Assembly: GCF_001074825.1 (NCBI RefSeq)
Contig: NZ_JUPG01000155.1
Span: 1-64,000, forward strand
Length of the DNA stretch: 64,000 nt
Reading direction: 5' to 3'
Source: Streptococcus pseudopneumoniae
Lineage (GTDB): Bacteria; Bacillota; Bacilli; Lactobacillales; Streptococcaceae
In this document: in pieces, positions 45,472 to 55,970 of the stretch
Layout of the letters: each line of letters starts with the position of its first letter
Numbering within the stretch: position 1 is the first letter of the stretch
The notes under the pieces: model-generated
What the model was told of the DNA's origin: nothing
What the model saw: only the letters and a program-made list of their open reading frames with translations
Databases searched by the model: none
Position numbers and translations under genes: made by a program

Positions 45472-46313
45472 TGTTAGCTTTATTGAAACGGAATTTTATC
45501 TTATATTTTCGTAATCGTTCAGGAGTATTTTTCTCATTATTGGGGGCATTGATTTCCTTCCTCCTTTATATCATTTTTTTGCAGAAGAACTTGACGGATG
45601 CTTGGTCCCAACTCCCTGATAATACGAACCTTTTAAATAACTGGCTGATGGGTGGGACCTTGGCTGTAACTGGGATTACAACCAGTTTTACGGCTCTTAC
45701 ACAAATGGTACAGGATCGTGAAAATCAAGTGGATCAAGATCTCTTCTTGACAGATTTAGGTAGCTGGGGTTTACAGGTGTCCTATCTAATCAGTAGTATT
45801 GCCATCTCTTTTGTCATGCAGGTGTTTATGTTTGCTGTTATGGGGCTTTATTTTAAAGAGAGTCCAGTTATCAGTCATTTACCGGAAATTGCTTTGATTA
45901 TGTTGTTAAGTAGTCTGCTTTCAAGTTTGATAAATATTCTCTTGATTTACCGTTTTCAATCTGTAGACAGCCTTGGCAAACTGGCAACTATAGTGGGAAC
46001 TGCTTCTGGATTTTTAGTAGGAACTTATGTCCCTATTGGAGTATTACCTGATTTTGCACAGATTATCATGAAGTGTACCCCTGCAACTTATATTGCTTCT
46101 CTCTATAGACAAATTTTAATGAAAGAACCATTAGAGACTGCATTTACAGGAAATAGCAGATTGTTACAGGAATTTCAAGAAAAAATGGGAATCCAAATCA
46201 ACTGGCAAGAACTATTGACAAAGGAAGAGACATACTTTATAGTGGTTATTATCAGTCTCGTCGCTATTCTTCTTTGGCTTTTATTTGTTAAAGTATTTAG
46301 CAAGAGAAAATAA
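45471..46313 (+). CDS. ABC-2 type permease
   Basis: The 280-aa protein has about six membrane segments (near 20-40, 55-75, 105-130, 140-165, 175-195, 250-275) of the ABC-2 type. Its ATG overlaps the ATPase stop by one base. The pair forms an exporter; substrate unknown. Confidence 0.9.
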   Translation: MLALLKRNFILYFRNRSGVFFSLLGALISFLLYIIFLQKNLTDAWSQLPDNTNLLNNWLMGGTLAVTGITTSFTALTQMVQDRENQVDQDLFLTDLGSWGLQVSYLISSIAISFVMQVFMFAVMGLYFKESPVISHLPEIALIMLLSSLLSSLINILLIYRFQSVDSLGKLATIVGTASGFLVGTYVPIGVLPDFAQIIMKCTPATYIASLYRQILMKEPLETAFTGNSRLLQEFQEKMGIQINWQELLTKEETYFIVVIISLVAILLWLLFVKVFSKRK

Positions 46314-46331
46314 AAGTACATTGGAGAGAAA

Positions 46332-46787
46332 ATGAAGATTCGTTTTGAAATGAAGACAGAGTTTTCAGAAAAGGACCCACATATTGTAATTCAGGCAGCT
46401 CAGTTAACCGACCAAGCAAGGGAAGTCATGGAGTATTTAGAACAATTTTCAACGACCAATCAGGTGGTCATTCCTATTCGAACGGATGATCATCTGGTAA
46501 TGGTGAAGATTGAGGATCTTATTCTAGCAGATATCGATAAGAACTTGTTAACCATTTATACGGTAGATGGGATTTATAAAACTAAGGAAACATTGATAAA
46601 CTTTCAGAATCGGATTAATCGGCGTAACTTTATACAGATATCACGCCATTCAATTATAAACATTGACCATTTAGAGTCATTATCGGATAGCTTTTCAGGG
46701 AACATGATGGCTAAAATGACTCGGGGTATCAAATCTAGTGTGAGTCGGAAATACGTTAAGTCCTTAATGAATTATCTAGGTTTATAG
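46332..46787 (+). CDS. LytTR-domain DNA-binding protein
   Basis: The 151-aa protein has a LytTR domain from about residue 45 (VVIPIRTDDHLVMVKIEDLI, then FIQISRHSIINIDHLESLSD, partial). It has no receiver domain, so it is not a two-component regulator. LytTR proteins paired with a small membrane protein form LytTR regulatory systems like HdrRM and BrsRM of S. mutans, where the membrane partner restrains the regulator. Confidence 0.9.
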   Translation: MKIRFEMKTEFSEKDPHIVIQAAQLTDQAREVMEYLEQFSTTNQVVIPIRTDDHLVMVKIEDLILADIDKNLLTIYTVDGIYKTKETLINFQNRINRRNFIQISRHSIINIDHLESLSDSFSGNMMAKMTRGIKSSVSRKYVKSLMNYLGL

Positions 46788-46796
46788 GAGAAAATC

Positions 46797-47216
46797 ATGA
46801 AACGATTAATTGATTATTTTGTATCGGGAATGCGTACGGCTTCCTTCTTTTATTTGAGTATGATGGTGTTGACTCAGTTTTATCCAGGTATTACCTATCC
46901 TGAACCAATGATAAAAAATATTCTAGCTCTGTTTTTAATGGGTGGAATTATGGGGGTATTGACTTTAATACTTGAAAAGCTAGAGTTTCTTGCTTTTAGT
47001 ATACGTGTAGGAGTTCATTTATTAGTGACAGCTACTATTTTAGTATTGACCTCTCTATTTTTTGGTTGGGGTTCAGCCTTGTGGAGTCCCTTGCTTTGGT
47101 TCTTTTTCTTGTTAATTTATGGATTGATATGGTTGTATCAAATCTGGCAAACTCACAAACTCACCCAACGAATTAATCAAGCCTTAGAGGATAAAAGACA
47201 GAAAACGGGTCACTAA
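46797..47216 (+). CDS. DUF3021 membrane protein, likely LytTR partner
   Basis: The 139-aa protein has four membrane helices (about 12-32, 42-60, 70-92, 98-118) and a charged C-terminal tail. DUF3021 proteins follow LytTR genes in Firmicutes and are proposed membrane-bound inhibitors of them. Starts 9 nt after the regulator with AGGAG. Confidence 0.88.
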   Translation: MKRLIDYFVSGMRTASFFYLSMMVLTQFYPGITYPEPMIKNILALFLMGGIMGVLTLILEKLEFLAFSIRVGVHLLVTATILVLTSLFFGWGSALWSPLLWFFFLLIYGLIWLYQIWQTHKLTQRINQALEDKRQKTGH

Positions 47217-47310
47217 TATAGTGTTGAGGATGAAGTTTGAAGACAGTGCCAGTTTCCAAAGAGAACAATTTGTGATATAGTATTTTCAGCGTAAAACAAG
47301 GAGAAGAAAA

Positions 47311-48006
47311 ATGCCAGTAAACGAATATGGTCAGATGATTGGTGAGTCAATGGAAGGTTATACTCCAGGTGAATTGCCTTCTATTAATTTCTTAGAAGGG
47401 CGTTATGCTCGAATAGAAGCTCTTTCAGTGGAGAAGCATGCGGAGGATTTATTAGCTGTTTATGGCCCTGATACGCCTCGGGAGATGTGGACCTACCTCT
47501 TTCAGGAACCAGTGGCAGATATGGAGGAGCTGGTTACCCTTTTAAATCAGATGTTAGCTCGTAAGGATCGTTTTTACTATGCAATCATAGACAAGGCAAC
47601 TGGTAAGGCTTTGGGAACATTTTCTCTCATGCGAATTGATCAGAATAACCGAGTGATAGAAGTGGGGGCGGTCACTTTTTCTCCAGAGCTCAGGGGGACA
47701 CGGATAGGGACAGAAGCCCAGTATCTCTTGGCTTGCTATGTCTTTGAGGAGCTTAACTATCGTCGCTATGAGTGGAAATGCGATGCTCTTAACCTGCCAT
47801 CCAGACGAGCTGCGGAGCGTTTGGGATTTGTCTATGAAGGAACCTTCCGCCAGGCAGTCGTTTATAAGGGGCGTACAAGAGATACGGATTGGTTGTCTAT
47901 GATTGATAAGGACTGGCCCAAAGTCAAAGATCGTTTGGAAACATGGTTGCGTCCTGAAAACTTTGATAAAAATGGACAGCAATACAAGAGCTTGAGAGAG
48001 CTTTAA
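47311..48006 (+). CDS. GNAT acetyltransferase, RimJ/RimL type
   Basis: The 231-aa protein has the RimJ/L-like acetyl-CoA region (GAVTFSPELRGTRIGTEAQY) and the C-terminal ALNLPSRRAAERLGFVYEG motif. Proteins of this size acetylate amino groups; the substrate is unknown. Confidence 0.88.
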   Translation: MPVNEYGQMIGESMEGYTPGELPSINFLEGRYARIEALSVEKHAEDLLAVYGPDTPREMWTYLFQEPVADMEELVTLLNQMLARKDRFYYAIIDKATGKALGTFSLMRIDQNNRVIEVGAVTFSPELRGTRIGTEAQYLLACYVFEELNYRRYEWKCDALNLPSRRAAERLGFVYEGTFRQAVVYKGRTRDTDWLSMIDKDWPKVKDRLETWLRPENFDKNGQQYKSLREL

Positions 48007-48017
48007 GAGGTGTTGAG

Positions 48018-48434
48018 ATGATTACTATTAAAAAGCAAGAAATTGTCAAGCTAGAGGATGTTTTGCATCTCTATCAGGCAGTCGGTTGGACAAATTATAC
48101 CCATCAACCAGAGATGCTGGAGCAGGCCTTATCTCATTCATTAGTGATTTATCTGGCGCTTGATGGCGATGCTGTGGTGGGCTTGATTCGTTTGGTTGGA
48201 GATGGATTCTCATCAGTATTGGTTCAGGATTTAATCGTTTTACCTAGCTATCAGCGCCAAGGAATTGGTAGTGCCTTGATGAAAGAGGCTTTAGAGGATT
48301 ACAAAGATGCTTATCAAGTCCAGCTGGTGACAGAAGAGACAGAAAGAACCTTTGGCTTCTATCGTTCTATGGGCTTTGAAATCTTATCCACCTATAATTG
48401 TATAGGGATGACTTGGACGAATCGAGAAAAATAA
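48018..48434 (+). CDS. GNAT acetyltransferase, 138 aa
   Basis: Acetyl-CoA loop VLPSYQRQGIGSALMKEAL at about residues 74-92 and FYRSMGFE near the end. It follows the other acetyltransferase by 11 nt and probably shares its mRNA. The csRNA promoters start right after. Confidence 0.9.
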   Translation: MITIKKQEIVKLEDVLHLYQAVGWTNYTHQPEMLEQALSHSLVIYLALDGDAVVGLIRLVGDGFSSVLVQDLIVLPSYQRQGIGSALMKEALEDYKDAYQVQLVTEETERTFGFYRSMGFEILSTYNCIGMTWTNREK

Positions 48435-48449
48435 CAAAACTTGTTTTTT

Positions 48450-48482
48450 CTTAAGCAAAGTTTAAGGATGGTCTAGTATTAT
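48450..48482 (+). promoter_or_regulatory. CiaR box and promoter of csRNA
   Basis: CTTAAG-CAAAG-TTTAAG (48450-48466), 10 nt, then TATTAT (48477-48482). Confidence 0.88.
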
Positions 48483-48488
48483 ATAGTC

Positions 48489-48584
48489 ATTAAATAAAGA
48501 CCTCCTAACTTTATTTAATGAAATCCTAAAACTTTTTTTCATCATAATCTCCTAATGAAGTCACCCAATCAGGTGACTTTTTTG
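48489..48584 (+). ncRNA. ccnA: cia-dependent small RNA (csRNA1)
   Basis: About 96 nt from the predicted start to the terminator AAGTCACC (48558-48565)/GGTGACTT (48572-48579). It carries AAAGACCTCCTAA and AATCTCCTAA anti-ribosome-site segments. Letter name from locus order, by memory. Confidence 0.85.
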
Positions 48585-48637
48585 TGGGTAGGTGATGGTG
48601 ATAGAATTTTTTTGTAAAATAGTAAAATATGAGAAAA

Positions 48638-48670
48638 GTTAAGCTAGTTTTAAGCTTCGTCATGTATCAT
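48638..48670 (+). promoter_or_regulatory. CiaR box and promoter of csRNA
   Basis: GTTAAG-CTAGT-TTTAAG (48638-48654), 10 nt, then TATCAT (48665-48670). Confidence 0.86.
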
Positions 48671-48676
48671 ATAGTT

Positions 48677-48774
48677 ATTAAATAAAGACCTCCTAACTTT
48701 ATTTAATAAAATCCTAAACTTTTCTTTTTCATAATAATCTCCCTTAACTCCACCCAATCAGGTGGAGTTTTTTG
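48677..48774 (+). ncRNA. ccnB: cia-dependent small RNA (csRNA2)
   Basis: About 98 nt ending at AACTCCACC (48746-48754)/GGTGGAGTT (48761-48769). The body is nearly the same as the preceding csRNA (TAAAGACCTCCTAACTTTA). A tandem duplication is clear. The 250 bp after it (48780-49030) show no gene or element that I recognise. Confidence 0.85.
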
Positions 48775-49031
48775 GCTCTATTTCAGGCTTTTGGGGACTA
48801 TTCTAAAAATCATTTTTCGATATTTTCGGATTTTGGTCGGGGAATTGGCGGGGATCTTTTTAGCGAATATGACTAAGAAATAGGTTTGTTGTTACTTCAA
48901 CCTCAAATTGATTGCAAGCGTTTGTGAATTGAAGGGTTAGAACTACTTTAATAATGTTCTTGGTTGTCGAGGAGTGAGTCATCATATTGTTGTACATCGG
49001 TTAAAACTTGAGAAGCTGAGAATGTAAACCT

Positions 49032-49060
49032 TTGACAAAATTCGTGAACTGTGGGATAAT
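49032..49060 (+). promoter_or_regulatory. Antitoxin RNA promoter
   Basis: Perfect TTGACA (49032-49037), 17-bp spacer, GATAAT (49055-49060): the strongest -35 in this area, as expected for an antitoxin RNA kept in excess. Confidence 0.8.
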
Positions 49061-49066
49061 AAAAAG

Positions 49067-49143
49067 GAATTGAGTACTAGTTCTATATCATAGGCTAGAA
49101 AAGACCCCAAGCTCACGACCAAATAAGCTTGGGGTCTTTTTTG
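49067..49143 (+). ncRNA. Fst-type antitoxin RNA
   Basis: A short RNA that starts about 49067 and ends at the shared hairpin. Its segment 49072-49097 (GAGTACTAGTTCTATATCAT then AGGCTA) nearly repeats the sequence opposite the toxin start (49222-49245), so it can pair with the toxin mRNA at its ribosome site and start codon, and again at the terminator. This is the RNA II layout of Fst systems. Confidence 0.8.
49099..49140. terminator. Bidirectional terminator shared by toxin and antitoxin
   Basis: AAAAGACCCCAAGCT (49099-49113) pairs perfectly over 15 bp with AGCTTGGGGTCTTTT (49126-49140), with T-runs on both strands. Confidence 0.9.
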
Positions 49144-49146
49144 ACA

Positions 49147-49239
49147 CTATTTGTCCTTGTTTAGCCATTTATCGACTAGCCGAAGAACGACACCGACCAC
49201 AATTGGTCCGATGATAGTTTTGAGTACTAATTCCATCAT
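49147..49239 (-). CDS. Fst/TxpA-family type I toxin, 30 aa
   Basis: The minus-strand ATG at 49239 opens a 30-codon peptide. Its core (VLKTIIGPIVVGVVLRLVDK) has the Fst hallmark PIxVGxVL inside one membrane helix, followed by a charged tail. AGGAGGTGA lies just upstream, and TATAAT on the minus strand (49292-49287) provides the promoter, leaving a leader that can fold. Such peptides damage the membrane when freed from antisense RNA control. Confidence 0.85.
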   Translation of the reverse strand: MMELVLKTIIGPIVVGVVLRLVDKWLNKDK

Positions 49240-49286
49240 GGGCTATCTCACCTCCTTTCGTAGGCGGTGTAGCAGTGCCGTAGAAT

Positions 49287-49295
49287 ATTATACCA
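49287..49295 (-). promoter_or_regulatory. Toxin mRNA promoter
   Basis: On the minus strand TGGTATAAT (49295 down to 49287) is an extended -10 pointing at the toxin gene. Confidence 0.7.
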
Positions 49296-49314
49296 CATAA
49301 GTGCTAAACTCGGG

Positions 49315-49340
49315 AGTCACCTAATCAGGTGGCTTTTTTG
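49315..49340 (+). terminator. Orphan csRNA-type terminator
   Basis: GTCACC (49315 onward), TAATCA loop, GGTGGC, TTTTTT. Stem and loop are almost those of the csRNAs, but no CiaR box or csRNA body precedes it. Confidence 0.65.
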
Positions 49341-49357
49341 TTTGTGGCTTGGTTTTT

Positions 49358-49366
49358 TGATATAAT
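49358..49366 (+). promoter_or_regulatory. ruvB promoter directly at the start codon
   Basis: TGATATAAT with TATAAT at 49361-49366 lies only 6 nt before the ATG at 49373, so the mRNA would start at or next to the start codon. Confidence 0.7.
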
Positions 49367-49372
49367 AGAGCC

Positions 49373-50371
49373 ATGAGTAGAATTTTAGATAATGAGATAA
49401 TGGGGGATGAGGAGTTAGTAGAACGCACGCTCCGTCCTCAGTACTTACGTGAATATATTGGGCAGGACAAGGTCAAGGACCAGCTCCAAATCTTTATCGA
49501 GGCTGCCAAAATGCGGGATGAAGCGCTGGATCATGTGCTCTTATTCGGGCCTCCAGGTTTGGGAAAAACGACCATGGCTTTTGTTATTGCCAATGAACTG
49601 GGTGTCAATCTCAAGCAAACTTCTGGTCCAGTCATTGAAAAAGCCGGAGATCTGGTAGCGATTTTGAATGACTTAGAGCCTGGTGATGTCCTTTTTATTG
49701 ATGAGATTCATCGCTTGCCCATGTCGGTGGAGGAGGTGCTTTATAGTGCCATGGAGGACTTCTACATTGATATCATGATTGGAGCTGGTGAAGGTAGTCG
49801 CAGTGTTCATTTGGAGTTACCACCTTTTACATTGATTGGTGCGACGACTCGGGCTGGTATGCTCTCAAATCCGCTACGGGCACGTTTTGGAATTACAGGT
49901 CATATGGAGTATTATGCTCATGCTGATTTGACGGAAATTGTTGAGAGGACGGCAGATATTTTTGAGATGGAAATTACTCATGAGGCAGCATCTGAGTTGG
50001 CTCTACGTAGCCGTGGAACCCCTCGTATTGCCAATCGTCTCCTCAAGCGCGTGCGCGATTTTGCCCAGATAATGGGGAATGGGACTATTGATGATCTTAT
50101 TACCGATAAGGCTTTGACCATGCTGGATGTTGACCATGAAGGTCTGGACTATGTGGATCAAAAAATCCTTCGCACCATGATTGAGATGTACGGCGGTGGT
50201 CCTGTCGGCTTAGGAACTCTTTCTGTCAATATCGCAGAAGAGCGCGAGACTGTCGAAGACATGTATGAACCTTACTTAATCCAAAAAGGTTTTATCATGC
50301 GGACGCGGTCTGGACGGGTGGCAACAGCTAAGGCATATGAGCATTTAGGTTATGAATACAGTGAAAAATAA
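49373..50371 (+). CDS. ruvB: Holliday junction branch-migration ATPase RuvB
   Basis: RuvB hexamers drive branch migration with RuvA. The 332-aa protein has Walker A GPPGLGKT (59-66), Walker B LFIDEIHR, sensor 1 GATTRAG and a winged-helix C-terminal domain. No ribosome site precedes the ATG; with the -10 so close, translation is probably leaderless. It overlaps the next gene by 20 nt. Confidence 0.97.
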   Translation: MSRILDNEIMGDEELVERTLRPQYLREYIGQDKVKDQLQIFIEAAKMRDEALDHVLLFGPPGLGKTTMAFVIANELGVNLKQTSGPVIEKAGDLVAILNDLEPGDVLFIDEIHRLPMSVEEVLYSAMEDFYIDIMIGAGEGSRSVHLELPPFTLIGATTRAGMLSNPLRARFGITGHMEYYAHADLTEIVERTADIFEMEITHEAASELALRSRGTPRIANRLLKRVRDFAQIMGNGTIDDLITDKALTMLDVDHEGLDYVDQKILRTMIEMYGGGPVGLGTLSVNIAEERETVEDMYEPYLIQKGFIMRTRSGRVATAKAYEHLGYEYSEK

Positions 50372-50924
50372 GCAAGAAATACTAGAGGTTTTTAGAGAAA
50401 ATCCGGATATGATGGCTATTCTGACGATTATCCGAAACCTTGGTCTGAAAGACTCGTGGTTGGCAGCAGGTTCTGTCAGAAATTTCATCTGGAATCTCTT
50501 GTCAGACAAATCACCTTTTGACTGTGAAACAGATGTGGATGTCATTTTCTTTGATCCAGATATTTCTTATGAGGAAACCTTGTCCCTAGAGAAAAAGCTA
50601 CGAGAGGACTTTCCTCAGTATCAATGGGAGTTGAAAAATCAGGTCTATATGCATCAACATAGCTCTCATACTGCTCCTTATACTAGTTCCCGTGATGCTA
50701 TGAGTAAGTATCCAGAACGATGTACAGCTGTTGGACTACACTTGAATGAAGAATCCACTTTGGAACTCTTTGCACCTTATGGTTTGGAGGACATTTTGAA
50801 TTTTCAAGTTCGACCAACTCCTCATTTTTTAGGGAATGAAGACCGAATGGAACTTTACCAAATACGTCTATCCAAGAAAAATTGGCAGGAGAAATGGAAA
50901 AATTTGATTTTTAAAAATACTTAA
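50352..50924 (+). CDS. Nucleotidyltransferase-like protein (PF06042 type)
   Basis: The 190-aa protein has the nucleotidyltransferase core ([14 protein letters not shown], then [11 protein letters not shown] with a DVDV metal site). The substrate is not known. Its start lies within ruvB, and its stop overlaps the next CiaR box. Confidence 0.88.
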   Translation: MNTVKNKQEILEVFRENPDMMAILTIIRNLGLKDSWLAAGSVRNFIWNLLSDKSPFDCETDVDVIFFDPDISYEETLSLEKKLREDFPQYQWELKNQVYMHQHSSHTAPYTSSRDAMSKYPERCTAVGLHLNEESTLELFAPYGLEDILNFQVRPTPHFLGNEDRMELYQIRLSKKNWQEKWKNLIFKNT

Positions 50925-50952
50925 GGAAACTTTAAGCTAGGAAGTGTATACT
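50920..50952 (+). promoter_or_regulatory. CiaR box and promoter of csRNA
   Basis: CTTAAG-GAAAC-TTTAAG (50920-50936), overlapping the stop codon of the previous gene, 10 nt, then TATACT (50947-50952). Confidence 0.88.
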
Positions 50953-50958
50953 AAGTTC

Positions 50959-51053
50959 ATAAGTTAAGAAGACCTTAACTTAAACTCCTAAAACTTTTTC
51001 ATAATAATCTCCCTATAAAAATAGAGTCGCCAAATCAGGCGGCTTATTTTTTT
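50959..51053 (+). ncRNA. ccnD: cia-dependent small RNA (csRNA4)
   Basis: About 95 nt ending at AGTCGCC (51025-51031)/GGCGGCT (51038-51044) and T-rich tract. Its 5' hairpin (AAGTTAAG/CTTAACTT) differs from the other three, while CTCCTAAAACTTTTTCAT is shared. Letter name by locus order, from memory. Confidence 0.83.
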
Positions 51054-51113
51054 GGGAAATGGGATTTGTGCCTGAGAATAAATAGCTTAGTGATAGAAGA
51101 AAATAGGGAAATA

Positions 51114-51122
51114 TGGTATAAT
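51114..51122 (+). promoter_or_regulatory. Extended -10 promoter of the uppS operon
   Basis: TGGTATAAT with TATAAT at 51117-51122; about a 26-nt leader. Confidence 0.7.
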
Positions 51123-51154
51123 GAAATGATAGATTTTTGAATAGGAATAAGATC

Positions 51155-51913
51155 ATGTTTGGATTTTTTAAGAAAGATAAGGCTGTGGAGGTAGAGGTTC
51201 CGACACAGGTTCCTGCTCATATCGGCATCATCATGGATGGCAATGGCCGTTGGGCTAAAAAACGTATGCAACCGCGAGTCTTTGGACACAAGGCGGGCAT
51301 GGAAGCATTGCAAACTGTGACCAAGGCAGCCAACAAACGGGGCGTCAAGGTGATTACAGTTTATGCTTTTTCTACGGAAAATTGGACCCGTCCAGATCAG
51401 GAAGTCAAGTTTATCATGAACTTGCCAGTAGAGTTTTATGATAATTATGTCCCGGAATTGCATGCGAATAATGTTAAGATTCAAATGATTGGGGAAACGG
51501 ACCGCCTGCCTAAGCAAACCTTTGAAGCTCTGACCAAGGCTGAGGAATTGACTAAGAACAACACAGGTTTGATTCTTAATTTTGCCCTCAACTATGGTGG
51601 ACGTGCTGAGATTACACAGGCTCTTAAGTTGATTTCTCAGGATGTGTTAGATGCTAAAATCAACCCAGGTGACATCACAGAGGAATTGATTGGTAATTAT
51701 CTTTTTACCCAGCATTTGCCTAAGGAGTTACGAGATCCAGACTTGATTATCCGTACTAGTGGAGAATTGCGTTTGAGCAATTTCCTTCCATGGCAGGGAG
51801 CCTATAGTGAGCTCTATTTTACGGACACCTTGTGGCCTGATTTTGACGAGGTAGCCTTGCAGGAAGCCATTCTTGCCTACAATCGTCGCCATCGCCGATT
51901 TGGAGGAGTTTAG
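51155..51913 (+). CDS. uppS: Undecaprenyl diphosphate synthase
   Basis: The cis-prenyltransferase makes the C55 lipid carrier for wall synthesis. The 252-aa protein has IIMDGNGRWAKKR with the catalytic Asp at 28 and ends with RTSGELRLSNFLPWQGAY. I chose MFGFFKKDK (AGGAATAAGATC ahead); an upstream ATG at 51137 is less likely. First of uppS-cdsA-rseP-proS. Confidence 0.96.
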   Translation: MFGFFKKDKAVEVEVPTQVPAHIGIIMDGNGRWAKKRMQPRVFGHKAGMEALQTVTKAANKRGVKVITVYAFSTENWTRPDQEVKFIMNLPVEFYDNYVPELHANNVKIQMIGETDRLPKQTFEALTKAEELTKNNTGLILNFALNYGGRAEITQALKLISQDVLDAKINPGDITEELIGNYLFTQHLPKELRDPDLIIRTSGELRLSNFLPWQGAYSELYFTDTLWPDFDEVALQEAILAYNRRHRRFGGV

Positions 51914-51921
51914 GAGGTAAT

Positions 51922-52725
51922 ATGACACAGGATTTACAGAAAAGAACCTTGTTTGCGGGGATTGCCCTGGCTATTTTCCTACCGATTTTAATGATTGGGG
52001 GCCTCTTGCTTCAGATAGCAATTGGAATCATAGCCATGCTTGCCATGCATGAACTTTTGAAGATGAGAGGTCTAGAGACTATGACGATGGAGGGCCTCTT
52101 GACCCTCTTTGCAACCTTTGCCTTGACCATTCCCTTGGAGAATTATCTGACTTTTTTACCAGTTGATGGGAATGTGGTTGCCTATAGTGTTCTGATTTCA
52201 ATCATGTTAGGAACGACTGTATTTAGCAAGTCTTATACGATTGAGGATGCTGTTTTCCCGCTTGCTATGAGTTTCTACGTGGGCTTTGGATTTAATGCTT
52301 TACTAGATGCTCGTGTTGCAGGTTTAGATAAGGCTCTCTTGGCCTTGTGTATCGTCTGGGCTACAGACAGTGGTGCCTATCTTGTTGGGATGAACTATGG
52401 TAAACGAAAACTAGCTCCGACAGTTTCTCCAAATAAAACCTTTGAGGGTGCCTTGGGTGGTATTTTAGGTGCTATTTTAGTAACCATCATCTTTATGATG
52501 TTTGACAGTACAGTTGCTCTTCCGTATGGAATTTACAAGATGTCAGTCTTTGCTATTTTCTTTAGCATTGCTGGACAATTTGGTGATTTACTAGAAAGTT
52601 CGATCAAGCGTCACTTTGGTGTCAAGGATTCTGGGAAATTTATCCCTGGACATGGTGGTGTTTTGGATCGTTTTGATAGTATGTTGCTTGTATTTCCAAT
52701 CATGCACTTGTTTGGACTCTTTTAA
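51922..52725 (+). CDS. cdsA: Phosphatidate cytidylyltransferase
   Basis: The 267-aa membrane enzyme makes CDP-diacylglycerol for phospholipid synthesis. It has about seven to eight helices and the C-terminal signature SIKRHFGVKDSGKFIPGHGG followed by VLDRFDS. Confidence 0.96.
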   Translation: MTQDLQKRTLFAGIALAIFLPILMIGGLLLQIAIGIIAMLAMHELLKMRGLETMTMEGLLTLFATFALTIPLENYLTFLPVDGNVVAYSVLISIMLGTTVFSKSYTIEDAVFPLAMSFYVGFGFNALLDARVAGLDKALLALCIVWATDSGAYLVGMNYGKRKLAPTVSPNKTFEGALGGILGAILVTIIFMMFDSTVALPYGIYKMSVFAIFFSIAGQFGDLLESSIKRHFGVKDSGKFIPGHGGVLDRFDSMLLVFPIMHLFGLF

Positions 52726-52746
52726 TCAAAAGACGGAGGAAATACT

Positions 52747-54006
52747 ATGCTCGGAATTTTAACCTTTATTCTGGTTTTCGGGATTATTGTGGTAGTGCAC
52801 GAGTTCGGACACTTCTACTTTGCCAAGAAATCAGGGATTCTAGTGCGTGAATTTGCCATTGGAATGGGCCCCAAAATCTTTGCTCACATTGGCAAGGATG
52901 GAACGGCCTATACCATTCGAATCTTGCCTCTGGGTGGCTATGTTCGCATGGCCGGTTGGGGTGATGATACAACTGAAATCAAGACAGGAACTCCTGTCAG
53001 TTTGACTCTTGCTGATGATGGTAAGGTTAAGCGCATCAATCTTTCTGGTAAAAAATTAGATCAAACAGCTCTTCCTATGCAGGTGACCCAGTTTGACTTT
53101 GAAGACAAGCTTTTTATCAAGGGTTTGGTTCTGGAAGAAGAAAAAACATTTGCAGTAGATCACGATGCAACGGTTGTGGAAGCAGATGGTACTGAGGTTC
53201 GGATTGCTCCCTTGGATGTTCAATATCAAAATGCAACTATCTGGGGCAAACTCATTACCAACTTTGCAGGACCTATGAATAACTTTATCTTAGGTGTCGT
53301 TGTTTTTTGGATTTTAATCTTCATGCAGGGTGGCGTCAGAGATGTTGATACTAACCAGTTCCATGTCATGCCCCAAGGGGCTTTGGCCAAGGTGGGAGTG
53401 CCAGAAACGGCACAAATTACCAAGATTGGCTCACATGAGATTAACAACTGGGAAAGCTTGATTCAGGCTGTGGAAACAGAAACCAAAGATAAGACGGCCC
53501 CGACTTTGGATGTGACTATTTCTGAAAAGGGGAGTGACAAACAAGTCACTGTTACACCCGAAGAAAGTCAAGGCCGTTACCTTCTAGGTGTTCAACCGGG
53601 GATTAAGTCAGATTTTGTATCCATGTTTGTAGGTGGTTTTACAACTGCTACTGACTCGGCCCTCCGAATTCTCTCAGAACTGAAAAATTTGATTTTCCAA
53701 CCGGATTTGAACAAGCTGGGTGGACCTGTTGCTATCTTTAAGGCAAGTAGTGATGCCGCTAAAAATGGAATTGAGAATGTCTTGTACTTCTTGGCAGTGA
53801 TTTCCATCAATATTGGGATTTTTAATCTTATTCCGATTCCAGCTCTGGATGGTGGTAAGATTGTGCTCAATATCCTGGAAGCCATCCGCCGCAAACCATT
53901 GAAACAAGAAATTGAAACCTATGTCACCTTGGCCGGAGTGGTCATCATGGTTGTCTTGATGATTGCTGTGACCTGGAATGACATCATGCGACTCTTTTTT
54001 AGATAA
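52747..54006 (+). CDS. rseP: RIP site-2 metalloprotease RseP (Eep)
   Basis: The 419-aa intramembrane protease has HEFGH (18-22) in TM1, a PDZ domain (about 195-280), and [11 protein letters not shown] near 362 with the third metal ligand. In streptococci this enzyme (Eep) matures small pheromone peptides and clips signal peptides. Confidence 0.96.
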   Translation: MLGILTFILVFGIIVVVHEFGHFYFAKKSGILVREFAIGMGPKIFAHIGKDGTAYTIRILPLGGYVRMAGWGDDTTEIKTGTPVSLTLADDGKVKRINLSGKKLDQTALPMQVTQFDFEDKLFIKGLVLEEEKTFAVDHDATVVEADGTEVRIAPLDVQYQNATIWGKLITNFAGPMNNFILGVVVFWILIFMQGGVRDVDTNQFHVMPQGALAKVGVPETAQITKIGSHEINNWESLIQAVETETKDKTAPTLDVTISEKGSDKQVTVTPEESQGRYLLGVQPGIKSDFVSMFVGGFTTATDSALRILSELKNLIFQPDLNKLGGPVAIFKASSDAAKNGIENVLYFLAVISINIGIFNLIPIPALDGGKIVLNILEAIRRKPLKQEIETYVTLAGVVIMVVLMIAVTWNDIMRLFFR

Positions 54007-55872
<1,866 letters not shown>

Positions 55873-55890
55873 AAACTATAATCAGAAGAA

Positions 55891-55930
55891 AAACAAGGAA
55901 AAAATGTAACTAGTTTTTACCTTGTTTTTT
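55891..55930 (+). terminator. Intrinsic terminator of the uppS-proS operon
   Basis: A 14-position stem with one A-A mismatch (55891-55904/55914-55927), then TTT. A TATAAT at 55934-55939 for the next gene follows at once. Confidence 0.75.
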
Positions 55931-55970
55931 CTGTATAATGGGAAAAATGAGTAGATAATGAGGTAAATGT

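Noticed and set aside
48780-49030. Insertion-sequence remnant
   Set aside because: No inverted repeats or transposase segments could be recognised on either strand.
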